This document shows, piece by piece, positions 35,186 through 44,335 of a DNA stretch of 64,000 nt. The position numbers and the translations under genes were made by a program. The notes beneath the pieces are model-generated. The model made no database searches and was not told the origin of the DNA. It saw only the letters and a list, made by a program, of their open reading frames with translations. Position 1 is the first letter of the stretch. Every line of letters starts with the position of its first letter. The DNA lies in assembly GCA_041395245.1 (NCBI GenBank), contig JAWLAY010000008.1, positions 174,587 to 238,586 of the forward strand, in the 5' to 3' direction. The stretch comes from Aquimonas sp041395245. Its GTDB lineage: Bacteria > Pseudomonadota > Gammaproteobacteria > Xanthomonadales > Xanthomonadaceae.

Positions 35186-37041
35186 GCCGCGCTCCGGTCC
35201 ACGAAGCGCTGCGCCCACAATTCCAGGCAGAGCACCTGCCAAAGCGTTTCGGCGTGATCGGCGCTGCGCTGTCGATGCGCGCGCAGCAGTGCATCAACGG
35301 CCTCGGCCTGCACCCAGCCGCGCTCGCGGAAGCGCCGACTGGCGAACACGTCGGCGGCCATGTCGCCCAGGCTGGCGCGGAACCATTCGGGCAGCGGAAT
35401 ACCAAAGCCCTGCTTGGGTTTGTCGAGTACCGACGTTGGCAACCAGCGACGTGCGACCTGACGCAGCAGATGCTTGCCACGCCCGTCGCGCACGCGCAGC
35501 GAAACCGGCAGACGCACGGCAAATTCGACCACCCGATGATCCAGCAGCGGCGCGCGGCCCTCGATGGAGGCCGCCATGCTCATGCGGTCGAGCTTGACCA
35601 AGATGTCGTCGAGCAAATAGCTGTGAATGTCGGCATCGACAATGCGATCAAGCATCGGACGCCGGTCCTGCGCGTTGAACAGGCCGTGCAACGCGCGGTA
35701 ATCGGCATCCGCGCTGCGTCCCAGCAAGGCGGCCAGTTGCTGCGGTCGAGACAAGGCCACGCCGCTCAGATAGCTGTCGGGGAAAGGCTCGCGCAGGCGT
35801 TCGGCAATCCGTCTCAGGCGGAAACCGGATTCGCCCGGAAGTAGCCTGCCCGCCAGCGACAGCGCCAATGCGATGGGTGACTTGGCCGCGCCGAGTTGGT
35901 CCAGCTTCAGAAAGCGCAGGTAGCGGTCATAGCCCGCGAAGGCCTCGTCGCCGCCATCGCCCGACAGCACCATCTTGACGTGCTGACCGGCCAGCTCCGA
36001 GACCAGATAGGTGGGCAGCGCCGAGGAGTCGGCAAAGGGCTCATCGAGATGCCAGACCAGGCGCTCGATCAGGCGGGTGGCATCGGGATCGACGATCAGT
36101 TCGTGGTGCTCGGTGTGCAGATGTTCGGCGACGCGTCGCGCGTCGGAAAGCTCGCTGTAACGGGCCTCGTTGAAACCGATGGAAAAGGTCTTCACCGGTT
36201 GCGTCAGGTGTTGCGCCATCAAGGCGACCACGACACTGGAATCCAGTCCGCCACTGAGAAAGGCGCCGAACGGCACATCCGATACCAGGCGTGTCGAGAC
36301 GGCCTGATCGAGCAACTCGGCAAGTTGGGTTTCGGCCTCGATGTCGCTGCCGCTGAAGGTCGGCGAAAAGTCGAGTTGCCAGTAGCGCGTCTCGCGCAGT
36401 TGTCCTTGCGAGAACACCGCGTAATGCCCGGCTGGCAACTTGCGCACGTCCTGAAAAATGCTCTGCGGGGTCGGCACGTAACCAAAGGCGAGATAGGCCG
36501 GAAGCACGCCGAGATCCACCGTGCGCGCAAAGCCCGGCACGGTCAGCAGGGACTTCAGTTCGCTGGCAAAACCGATCCCGTCGGCATGCTGCCAGAGGAA
36601 CAACGGCTTCTTGCCGAGTCGATCACGCGCCAGCAGCAGGCTTTGCGTGCGTCGATCCCAGATGGCAAAGGCGAACATGCCTTCAAGCCGGGCCACCGCG
36701 GCCTCGCCCCAGGCCAGATAGGCCTGCAGGATGACCTCGGAATCCGACGCGCTGTGGAAGCGATGGCCGCGTGCCTGCAGCTCGGCGCGCAGCGCGCGGT
36801 AGTTGTAGACCTCGCCATTGAAGACCAGCACGACCTGCCGGTCCTCGCTGAACATCGGCTGCTGTCCACCGGCGACATCGATGATCGCCAGACGGCGCAT
36901 GCCGAGCAGGGCCTGATCGTCGCGATAGACGCCACCCCCATCCGGCCCGCGATGCCAGATCGCCGCATTCATGCCTTCGCCGACGGATTGCTCGGCCACC
37001 GCGCGCTCACCCGAATTGACCAGTCCGATGATTCCGCACAT
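35182..37041 (-). CDS. asnB: Asparagine synthetase (glutamine-hydrolysing), canonical
   Basis: The 619-residue protein starts MCGIIGLV, so the glutaminase nucleophile Cys2 is intact. It also has the glutaminase motifs HRGPDGGGVY and VFNGEVYNYRAL. The synthetase domain has FLSGGLDSSVVVALM and SGDGGDEAFAGYDRYLRF. AsnB-type enzymes inside glycan clusters are known to amidate uronic acids or to act in XrtA-type exopolysaccharide systems, so the substrate may be a sugar acid rather than aspartate. The start is one base after the glycosyltransferase stop (TGA 37045-37043), and the end overlaps the polymerase start. Confidence 0.93.
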   Translation of the reverse strand: MCGIIGLVNSGERAVAEQSVGEGMNAAIWHRGPDGGGVYRDDQALLGMRRLAIIDVAGGQQPMFSEDRQVVLVFNGEVYNYRALRAELQARGHRFHSASDSEVILQAYLAWGEAAVARLEGMFAFAIWDRRTQSLLLARDRLGKKPLFLWQHADGIGFASELKSLLTVPGFARTVDLGVLPAYLAFGYVPTPQSIFQDVRKLPAGHYAVFSQGQLRETRYWQLDFSPTFSGSDIEAETQLAELLDQAVSTRLVSDVPFGAFLSGGLDSSVVVALMAQHLTQPVKTFSIGFNEARYSELSDARRVAEHLHTEHHELIVDPDATRLIERLVWHLDEPFADSSALPTYLVSELAGQHVKMVLSGDGGDEAFAGYDRYLRFLKLDQLGAAKSPIALALSLAGRLLPGESGFRLRRIAERLREPFPDSYLSGVALSRPQQLAALLGRSADADYRALHGLFNAQDRRPMLDRIVDADIHSYLLDDILVKLDRMSMAASIEGRAPLLDHRVVEFAVRLPVSLRVRDGRGKHLLRQVARRWLPTSVLDKPKQGFGIPLPEWFRASLGDMAADVFASRRFRERGWVQAEAVDALLRAHRQRSADHAETLWQVLCLELWAQRFVDRSAA

Positions 37042-37042
37042 C

Positions 37043-38179
37043 TCAGTGCGCTCCGACGGGTGTGCGATACAGCCGCACCAATTGGGCTGTGACGGCGGCA
37101 ATCGAAGCGCGTGCCACCACATCGGCGCGAGCCTGCTCACCCAACTGACGACGCGCTTCGGCGCTCAGGCGCAATGCCGCCTGCATGGCTTCGCACAGAC
37201 TGTCCACGCTATCCGGCGCACACAGCCAGCCATTGCGACCCGACTGCACGAAGTCCTCGCTGCCGCTGATGCGGGTCGCGATCATCGGCAGACCGGCAGC
37301 CATGCACTCCAGCAAGGTGTTGGACAAGCCTTCGAAACGCGAGGCCAGCACGCCGATATCGGCTTCCGCCAATTGCTGCTCGACGTGTGTGCTGGCACCG
37401 TGGAACACCACGCTGTCGGCAACCCCGAGCGCTTCGGCAAGCGCCAGCAGACTGGCGCGCAAAGGGCCGTCGCCGACCAGCAGCAGACGCCAACCCTGCC
37501 GCGCCTCGCCCGCCATCGCCCAGGCGCGCAGCAGGTTGTCCAGTCCCTTCTCTGGCACCAGTCGTCCGACGAACACCACGGTCGGCGGCATGTGTCCGGC
37601 CTCCGGGTGTTGGATGCACTCGAAGCGCTGGGTGTCGACCGCATTGGGAATCCAGTGCAGGCGTTCCGGGCGGAAGCCGTAGCGTTTCAGGTCCTCGATG
37701 AAGCGCGTGCTGATGGCCTGCACGCCACTCGCGCGTCGCAGCATCCAGCGCGACAGCGCCGCGCCGATGCCACCGTCGGGCCGCAGGCAGCCGCGCTCCA
37801 GTTCCCACCAGCCGGAAAACTTCAGCACCACGGGTTTGCCGAGCAGTCGACCGACCAAGGCGGCGACCGCGCCCATGTGATGAGCGATGTGGACATGGAT
37901 GGCGTCGTAACTCTTGCGTTCGCGCCACAGCCACCAACTCAGCTTTAGCAGCAGGACCAGTGTGCCGATCAGACGCAGGCGCGGATAGTCGATCCGCCAC
38001 AGCGCCAGCCCGTTGTGCTGGTCGGCACCGGCGGGGTATTCCGGCAACAGCCGCGGCAGCAGGACGCGCACCCGATGACCTTGCTGTTGCAGCGCATTGG
38101 CCAGGGTTTCGAGTTGGCGCTCGGCACCGCCGAACTTCGGAAAGTTGGCTTCCAGCACCATGAGAATCGAGCTGTCCAA
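37043..38179 (-). CDS. GT4-family glycosyltransferase
   Basis: The 378-residue protein has the GT-B fold typical of retaining GT4 transferases. It has an N-terminal MVLEANFPKFGGAERQLETLA, IHVHIAHHMGAVAAL, WIPNAVDTQRFE, FVGRLVPEKGLDNLL and the sugar-nucleotide site SRFEGLSNTLLECMAAGLP. The start is taken as TTG 38179, since GAGG lies six bases upstream and it restores the first beta-strand (DSSILMVLEAN); ATG 38161 is the alternative. It assembles the repeat unit at the cytoplasmic face; donor and linkage are not readable. Confidence 0.88.
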   Translation of the reverse strand: MDSSILMVLEANFPKFGGAERQLETLANALQQQGHRVRVLLPRLLPEYPAGADQHNGLALWRIDYPRLRLIGTLVLLLKLSWWLWRERKSYDAIHVHIAHHMGAVAALVGRLLGKPVVLKFSGWWELERGCLRPDGGIGAALSRWMLRRASGVQAISTRFIEDLKRYGFRPERLHWIPNAVDTQRFECIQHPEAGHMPPTVVFVGRLVPEKGLDNLLRAWAMAGEARQGWRLLLVGDGPLRASLLALAEALGVADSVVFHGASTHVEQQLAEADIGVLASRFEGLSNTLLECMAAGLPMIATRISGSEDFVQSGRNGWLCAPDSVDSLCEAMQAALRLSAEARRQLGEQARADVVARASIAAVTAQLVRLYRTPVGAH

Positions 38180-38180
38180 A

Positions 38181-40007
38181 CTAGACCTCGCCATCCAGAT
38201 GTTGCCGCATCCACAGTTCCAGAATGGCGAGTTGCCACAGCGGTCCCGAATAGTCCCAGGCACCCGCCACATGACGGTCGAACAGGCGCTGGATGAAGTC
38301 AGCCTGGAACCAGTCGCGTGCGCGGCTGCGCGGCGACAGCAGCAAGTCGTGCATCCACGCACGGAAGGCGGGTCGTTGGCTGATCCAGACGCTCACCGGC
38401 AGACCGAAGCCCTGCTTGGGCTTGCGCAGGATCGCCTCCGGCAGAATGCCGCGGACGGCCTGCTTGAACAGATGCCGCTTGTCGAGTCCGCGCACCTTCC
38501 AGTGCGCCTTCAAACGACCGGTGTAGGCAACCAGATCCGGATCGAGTAGCGGAAAGCGCACGCTGATACCGGCATGCCGACAGGCACCATCCACCTTGAC
38601 CAGATCGTTCTGCGCGATCGCCAATTCGAGATCCAGCGCCATGATCCGATGCAGCTCGGCACGCGCATCCGATCCGGCATACAGCTCGCGCATGAACTGC
38701 AGCGACAGATCGGGCTGCAACGTGGCTTGCAAACGCGGACTGAGCAGAGTGTTGAAATGTTCCGAGGCAAACGCATCGTCGGTGTAGAACCGATCCGGAT
38801 TCGGCAGACTGCCGCGGCGGGTGAAATTGTCGATGCGGTTGAGGAAATGCGATGACCCGCCGCCCAGTGTGCGTCCCAGCCAGCGTCCCAGCGATTTGAC
38901 CGGGCTGGGCAAGTCATGGAATCGCTGCATGATCTGGTCTTTGGCGTAACGTTCGTTGCCACCGAAGATCTCATCGCCGCCATCACCGGCGACCAGGATC
39001 GAGCGTCCATCAAGCGCGGCCAGCGCGGCGCAGGCACGGGTCGGCACCGCCGAGGCATTGCCGAACGGCTGATCGAATAGCTCGGTCAGGCGTGGCAGCA
39101 CCGCGAGGGTTTCGGCTTCGTCAACACTGCCGAAATGCCCCTCGGCGCCGCAGGCATCCGCTGCGATGCGGGCAAAATCCAGTTCATCGAAACCGGCTTC
39201 GGCGAAGCCGATCGAATAGCTGTGCACGCGCTCGCCGGGATGCTGGCGAGCCAAAATGGTGGTGACGCTGGAACTGTCGGTGCCGCCGCTCAGAAAGCAG
39301 CCCCAATCGTTGCCCGCTGGCCGATAGCGCTGAACCGTGGCGACCAGATGTTCGCGCAGATCGGCCGCCAGGCTGTCCGCATTGCCGTCGATATCCTCGT
39401 CGTAGGGCGGACGCCACCAGCGTTGCAGCGAGACCTGTCCCGCCTGCCAGCGCAGCAGGCTGGCCGGTGGCAGACGACGTACTTCCGGCACGATGGTCAA
39501 GGGCGCCGGGATACAGGCGAAATTGAGGTAGTGAAAGATCGCCGCCGGATCAGGTTGGCGGGCGCACCACGGTGCGCGCAACAGCGGGCCAAGCGTATTG
39601 CCGACCAGCAAAGCATCGCCGTGTGCGCTGTAGAAGATCGGCAGCGTGCCGAAGTGATCGCAGACGGCCAGGCAATCGCCACTGGCTTCATCGTGCAGCA
39701 CGAAGGCGAAGCGACCGCGCCAGTGCTGCCAGGGCGCCAGCAACTCGGGGCCGCACAGATCCTCCACCTGACCGGCGACCAGATCGAACACGCCGACCAC
39801 GCTGCGGCCATGCCCACGCCGCACTTCGACGCGCCCCTCGGCGGCACCGCGCAGCGGCGAATCCAGCGTGGACAGACCTCCTTGCAGCGCGGCCAGATCG
39901 ACGGCGCCGAACGCGGTCACGAAGCGTCCCACCGCTGGCCCCGGCGCGGTGCGGGCCTGCAACATGTTGTGGATCGCGAGGGTCTCAGTCGGCTGCGACG
40001 GGTTCAT
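38181..40007 (-). CDS. Asparagine-synthetase-like enzyme lacking the N-terminal Cys
   Basis: The 608-residue protein has a complete ATP-dependent synthetase domain (CFLSGGTDSSSVTTIL, VAGDGGDEIFGGNERYA, RKPKQGFGLPVSVW). Its N-terminal domain is degenerate: it begins MNPSQPTETLAIHN, and there is no MCG, HRGPD or NGEVYN. It therefore cannot use glutamine in the usual way. Relatives without the glutaminase Cys, such as beta-lactam synthetase and CarA, form amides with a substrate amine. ATG 40007 overlaps the previous stop by ATGA (40004-40007). It sits two genes from the canonical AsnB (35182). Confidence 0.88.
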   Translation of the reverse strand: MNPSQPTETLAIHNMLQARTAPGPAVGRFVTAFGAVDLAALQGGLSTLDSPLRGAAEGRVEVRRGHGRSVVGVFDLVAGQVEDLCGPELLAPWQHWRGRFAFVLHDEASGDCLAVCDHFGTLPIFYSAHGDALLVGNTLGPLLRAPWCARQPDPAAIFHYLNFACIPAPLTIVPEVRRLPPASLLRWQAGQVSLQRWWRPPYDEDIDGNADSLAADLREHLVATVQRYRPAGNDWGCFLSGGTDSSSVTTILARQHPGERVHSYSIGFAEAGFDELDFARIAADACGAEGHFGSVDEAETLAVLPRLTELFDQPFGNASAVPTRACAALAALDGRSILVAGDGGDEIFGGNERYAKDQIMQRFHDLPSPVKSLGRWLGRTLGGGSSHFLNRIDNFTRRGSLPNPDRFYTDDAFASEHFNTLLSPRLQATLQPDLSLQFMRELYAGSDARAELHRIMALDLELAIAQNDLVKVDGACRHAGISVRFPLLDPDLVAYTGRLKAHWKVRGLDKRHLFKQAVRGILPEAILRKPKQGFGLPVSVWISQRPAFRAWMHDLLLSPRSRARDWFQADFIQRLFDRHVAGAWDYSGPLWQLAILELWMRQHLDGEV

Positions 40008-41128
40008 GGCTTGCCTCCCTGCAAGCAGCGGCGATAAATCGCGAGGGTGTGATCGACCATGGCGTCCAGCGAAAACCCGGCCAGCGCATCGGCGCGTGCC
40101 TGCGCGCCGAGTCGATCACGCAGCGCGGCGTCGTCGATCAGGCGTTGCATTGCCACCGACAAGGCATTGTCGTCCTCGTTCGGGACCAGCAGGCCGTTCT
40201 CGCCATCGCGGATCAGTTCGGGTGTGCCGCCGACCGCGGTGGCGATGATCGGCAGTCCACTGCTCATGGCTTCGATGATCACGTTGGAAAGACCTTCCTC
40301 ACGCGAGGGCAGAACCAGCAAATCGGCCGCCAGCATCAGTTCGGCGGTGTCGTCGCGCTCATCCAGGAAGCGCACGTCGTCGCTCAGTTCCAGACGCTCA
40401 CGCAGGATCAGCAGGTCGCCGCGATCTGGGCCAAATCCGGCAATCCAGGTAAGCGGGCGGCGTTCGGCAGGTAGCCGCGCCAGCGCCAGCAGCAGCATGC
40501 GGACGTTCTTGTTGTAGACCAGACGCCCGACGAACAACAGGCGCAGTCGTTGCGGGGCAACCCAGTCGACGGTCTGACGCGCCTGTTCTCGCCGCGCCGC
40601 GCTGATGTCTGTCGCCAGCGCGGCGCCGTTGTGCACCACATCGATACGTTGGGCTGGAAAGCCGCAACGATCCTGCATCAGATCCGCGCCGGCTCGGCTG
40701 TTGGAAATCACCGCGTCGGAGCCGCGCATGACCCAGGCCTTGGCGCGCCAGTGCCAATCGGGGAAGTCCAGCCCGAGACCGCGCACCGAACTGATGAAAC
40801 GCGTCCCCCACACCAGCGGCATCACCAGTCGGGTCCATAGTTCGGCGGTGATCGAAAAGCAGTGCACCACGTCAAAGCGGCCATGCTGCAGAAAGCGCAG
40901 CAAGGCCCAGGTGAAACGCAGGTCGATGGGTTTGTGCTTCTCGATCTGCTGGACCGCAATGCCCTCGGCGCGCACGGCGTCCAGCAGGAAGGACTGCTTG
41001 CGGAAATACAGCAGCGAAACCTCGTGTCCACGCGCCTTCAAGCCACGCAGCAGATGCACAATCTGGCGCTGGCTGCCACCGACTTCCATTTCGTCGGTCA
41101 TCACCAGTATCCGCAGGGCCTGGGTCAT
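40004..41128 (-). CDS. GT4-family glycosyltransferase
   Basis: The 374-residue GT-B enzyme has a typical GT4 start (ILVMTDEMEVGGSQRQIVHLL), VVHCFSITAELWTRL, VVHNGAAL, LLFVGRLVYNKNVRMLLLAL and the donor-binding LPSREEGLSNVIIEAMSSGLPIIA. Its ATG overlaps the previous stop (41125-41128), and its stop overlaps the next start. It is one of three GT4 transferases in the operon. Confidence 0.92.
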   Translation of the reverse strand: MTQALRILVMTDEMEVGGSQRQIVHLLRGLKARGHEVSLLYFRKQSFLLDAVRAEGIAVQQIEKHKPIDLRFTWALLRFLQHGRFDVVHCFSITAELWTRLVMPLVWGTRFISSVRGLGLDFPDWHWRAKAWVMRGSDAVISNSRAGADLMQDRCGFPAQRIDVVHNGAALATDISAARREQARQTVDWVAPQRLRLLFVGRLVYNKNVRMLLLALARLPAERRPLTWIAGFGPDRGDLLILRERLELSDDVRFLDERDDTAELMLAADLLVLPSREEGLSNVIIEAMSSGLPIIATAVGGTPELIRDGENGLLVPNEDDNALSVAMQRLIDDAALRDRLGAQARADALAGFSLDAMVDHTLAIYRRCLQGGKP

Positions 41129-42384
41129 GCGGCAGCACCCTTGTTGGTTTTCGCGCGGCTCGCCGTGATCAATGCCAACAGGCGATCCGCCTCGGTGTGG
41201 GCGTCGAATTCGCGTTGCACGCGCAGTCGTGCGGCTTCACCCAGGCGTCGTCGCAGGGCGGCGTCACGCAGCAGACGCTCGATGGCGTCTGCCAGTGCTT
41301 GCGCGTCGCCCGGTGGCACCAGCAGTCCGTCACGCTCGTGCTCGATCAACTCGGGGATACCGGAAACGGTGGTGCTGATGACCGCCGCGCCGCTGGCCAT
41401 GGCCTCCATCAATGCGACCGGGATGCCGTCCTGATTGCCTTCGCGGGTACGCACGCTGGGCATCACCACGATGGCCGCCGACTGCAGTTCGGCGCGCACG
41501 CGCTCCTGTGGTTGCGCACCAGGGAAGTGCAGTCGCGTGGTCAGCCCCGAGCGATCCCGCTCGGCTTCCAGTTCGGCCCGCTGCGGGCCCTCGCCGATGA
41601 CTTCGCAATCGAATACCACGCCACGCTGCAACAGGTGTTGCAGGGCCGGAATCAGGACATGAAAGCCCTTGATCGGATCGAGCCGACCGACGCTGGCAAT
41701 ACGACCGGCCTTGCGGCCGTCCAGATGGGCGGAAAACTCGCTGAAGTCGACGCCGCAATGCACCACCTGCAGACGCTCGCCAAGCGCTGACGCACCCCAG
41801 CGACCCAGATAGGCGACGTTGTAATTGGAGATCGTGATGGCCAGATCGGCGTCTGCCAGCTTGCGCCGCAGCAACTGGTCTTCGACGAAGATGTCGTGCG
41901 CATGGCTGGTGAAGGAGAACGGCCGCTGCAGCAGCCGCGCCAGCGACCAGGCGATGGTCGAGGGATAGGTGGCCCAGTGGGCATGAATCCACTCGGGGTC
42001 GAAGCCGCGCAACTGTGGCAGCGCCGCCAGCGTTCGCCACAAGGCGATCAGGCTTTTGCCGAGCGCGAACGGTTGTGTCCAAAGGCTCCAGACGAGCTGC
42101 CACAGGATGCCGATCACGCGCAGCGGCTGTTTTATCAGCGCACGCAAGACCGCAGGCAGTTCCTGCGCCCAGGAACGGGGGCCGATGACGCGGCCCATCA
42201 AGGCGTTGGCCCGCGCCTGCACCAGCGTTTCGCTGGGCGGCTTGAGCGACAGGATGCGGATGTCGACGCCGCGCGCGATCAACTGCTCGATCTCGCGCAC
42301 GATGAAGGTCTCGGACCAGCACGGGAATAGCGACACTACGTACAGCACGCGCTGCGGCGGCGCCATGGTCGACGACGCATTCAT
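41125..42384 (-). CDS. GT4-family glycosyltransferase (WcaL/AmsK-like)
   Basis: The 419-residue protein resembles the colanic-acid transferase WcaL group. It has VLYVVSLFPCWSETFIVREIEQLIARG, WIHAHWATYPSTIAW, FTSHAHDIF, VVHCGVDFSEF, VGRLDPIKGFHVLIPAL and MPSVRTREGNQDGIPVALMEAMASG. The start is ATG 42384, which overlaps the previous stop by ATGA (42381-42384); the longer open frame upstream is antisense to nothing real and has no support. Donor sugar unknown. Confidence 0.92.
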   Translation of the reverse strand: MNASSTMAPPQRVLYVVSLFPCWSETFIVREIEQLIARGVDIRILSLKPPSETLVQARANALMGRVIGPRSWAQELPAVLRALIKQPLRVIGILWQLVWSLWTQPFALGKSLIALWRTLAALPQLRGFDPEWIHAHWATYPSTIAWSLARLLQRPFSFTSHAHDIFVEDQLLRRKLADADLAITISNYNVAYLGRWGASALGERLQVVHCGVDFSEFSAHLDGRKAGRIASVGRLDPIKGFHVLIPALQHLLQRGVVFDCEVIGEGPQRAELEAERDRSGLTTRLHFPGAQPQERVRAELQSAAIVVMPSVRTREGNQDGIPVALMEAMASGAAVISTTVSGIPELIEHERDGLLVPPGDAQALADAIERLLRDAALRRRLGEAARLRVQREFDAHTEADRLLALITASRAKTNKGAAA

Positions 42385-43547
42385 GGCAGTGCCGCCGTGG
42401 TGGTGTGAGCGCTGGCCGTGGTCTGCCACAGATGGGCGTCGCGCTGGCGCAGGAAGTCTAGTGTGCCCAGCAGGGCATAGCGGTTCATGTCGAGAAAGGC
42501 GCTCAGGATTCGAATCGGAAAGACACGCCGCAAACGCGGCGAGACCAGCCCCGCCAAGGCGCCAGCATAGGCGACACCCTGCAGGACAAGCAGCAGTCGG
42601 TAAAGCGGTCCGTCCTGCGCCAGAAACGCGCTGCCGAGCGCGACGCTCAGCAACATCCAGGGCGACAGCAGACGCAACAGTTTGTGGCTGAGGTAGCGCC
42701 ACCACAGCGGATTTCGCCAGGGCAGCAACAGGCTCGGCCACAGCGCCAGCAGTTGCCAGTTGCCCGCGAGGGTGCGGCGCTTGCGACCGGACTCGACCGC
42801 ACTGCTGCTGGCCTGATCCCAGACCACGGCATCGACGTCCAGTCCGATCCGTCCGCCTTGCGCGACAATCTGCAATGGCACCCACAGATCGTCTAGCACG
42901 ATGCCCGCCGGCGGCAGCGGCATGTGGGCGCGCCGCACGGCGTACAGCGCGCCGCTGACACCCACGACCGAACCGGTCTGCGCCTCCATGGTTCTGATCG
43001 CGCTTTCGTAGCGCCAGTAGGCATCGGCGGCGGCGCCGTCCTCGGCGGTCGACTCAAAACGCAACAGGCCGCTGACCGCGCGCAGTTCGTCAGTGGCGAG
43101 CGCCGCGGTCAGTCGACGCAGTGCATCCGGCGACAGGCGCTGGCGGATGTCGTTGAACACCAGCACTTCTCCCGTGGCGGCGTGAATGGCATCGCGAAGA
43201 CAGGCCGATTTGCCGCGCCGTTCGGGATGAATGACGGCCAGCAGGCAGTCGTCCTGCATCGTCTGCAGACGCTCCGCCGTGCCATCGGTCGAACCATCCG
43301 ACACCACCACGATCTGCAGTTTGTCCGACGGGTAGTCGAGCGCGCGCAACATGGCGATCTTGCGTTCGAGCTGGGCACCTGGATTGTGCGCGGCGATGCA
43401 CACACTGATGCGCGGCGTCCAAGGCTGGCGTGACACCGGTTTGGAGCGAAATCGGCGCAGCAGCCACAGCCAGAGCGGATAACCCACGAAGGTGTAGGCC
43501 AGCAGCAGCAATCCGCCCCAGACGGCAAGCAGCGCCAGCAGGCTCAT
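42381..43547 (-). CDS. Membrane-bound GT2-family glycosyltransferase
   Basis: The 388-residue protein begins with a membrane helix (LLALLAVWGGLLLLAYTFVGY). A GT-A domain follows: ISVCIAAHNPGAQLE, VVVSDGSTDGTAERL, LVFNDIRQRLSPDAL with the metal-binding ND(I)R replacing the common DxD, and a QxxRW-like QASSSAVESGRKRRTLAGNW. Two or three C-terminal helices complete it. Similar proteins build exopolysaccharide repeats. Start overlaps the deacetylase stop (43544-43547). Confidence 0.88.
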   Translation of the reverse strand: MSLLALLAVWGGLLLLAYTFVGYPLWLWLLRRFRSKPVSRQPWTPRISVCIAAHNPGAQLERKIAMLRALDYPSDKLQIVVVSDGSTDGTAERLQTMQDDCLLAVIHPERRGKSACLRDAIHAATGEVLVFNDIRQRLSPDALRRLTAALATDELRAVSGLLRFESTAEDGAAADAYWRYESAIRTMEAQTGSVVGVSGALYAVRRAHMPLPPAGIVLDDLWVPLQIVAQGGRIGLDVDAVVWDQASSSAVESGRKRRTLAGNWQLLALWPSLLLPWRNPLWWRYLSHKLLRLLSPWMLLSVALGSAFLAQDGPLYRLLLVLQGVAYAGALAGLVSPRLRRVFPIRILSAFLDMNRYALLGTLDFLRQRDAHLWQTTASAHTTTAALP

Positions 43548-44335
43548 GGCGTGGTCCCCAGCAGGCGCGCGCGGACCTGTTCGTAACGCGCGTCACCCAG
43601 CACACGTTTGGCGAGCGCCAGTCCGTGATAACGCATCTGCAATGGCAACAAGGCACGGCGTCCACCGTGGAACCAGTGCAGCACCTGCGCGCGATCATGG
43701 CTGGCCGTGATCGCAACGCGCGGCAGGATTTGGCGCCGTGTCTGGTCTGGTGACCAGTTGGCGATTCCCGGCGCTGAGCCCAATACCGCGCGGTAGCCCA
43801 AGCTGAGCGCCAGCTCGGCAAGACCCTTGGGTGCACGTCCACCGGGCGGTGCCAGCAGACTCACTTCGCGACCCAGGTGTTGCTCGATCTGTGCTTTGGA
43901 AACCCGCAGTTCTTCGCGTAACTGCAGTTCGGAAAGATGGGTGAAGTAGGTGTGGGTGAGGCCATGCGATTGCACGCTCATGCCCGCCTCGGCCAGCGCA
44001 CGCAGTTCGGACCAGTCGCAATAACCTGCACTGCCCACCCGTGCAGGGTTGACGAAGAAGTCTGCCTGCAGTCCGCGCTCGGCCAATACCGGCAGGGCTT
44101 GCGAGTAGTTACTGGCGTCGCCGTCGTCAAAGCCGATCCAGACCGCATTCGGCTGCGCCTGCTGCAGGCCCTCGCGCGCGCTGCCCACGCGTGCGCCCGC
44201 CGCGGTGAGCGCATCCAGTTGCGCGGCGAAAGCGGTGGTGGCGACGGTGTAGTGCGGGTCGGCCCCGCAGGGCGCGATGCCATCCGCCGCCAAGCCGTGG
44301 TACATGAGGCAGAGCGCGCTGGGCATGGCGATCAA
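43544..44335 (-). CDS. Polysaccharide deacetylase (NodB/CE4-like)
   Basis: The 263-residue protein has the CE4 motifs WIGFDDGDASNY (catalytic and metal Asp pair) and QSHGLTHTYF (HxxxH metal ligands), plus LLAPPGGRAPKG near the substrate groove. No signal peptide is visible, so it may act on lipid-linked precursors in the cytoplasm, unlike the usual secreted deacetylases. The TTG at 44335 overlaps the barrel gene stop (TTGA); the ATG at 44326 is an alternative. It probably removes an acetyl group from an N-acetylated sugar of the repeat. Confidence 0.85.
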   Translation of the reverse strand: MIAMPSALCLMYHGLAADGIAPCGADPHYTVATTAFAAQLDALTAAGARVGSAREGLQQAQPNAVWIGFDDGDASNYSQALPVLAERGLQADFFVNPARVGSAGYCDWSELRALAEAGMSVQSHGLTHTYFTHLSELQLREELRVSKAQIEQHLGREVSLLAPPGGRAPKGLAELALSLGYRAVLGSAPGIANWSPDQTRRQILPRVAITASHDRAQVLHWFHGGRRALLPLQMRYHGLALAKRVLGDARYEQVRARLLGTTP

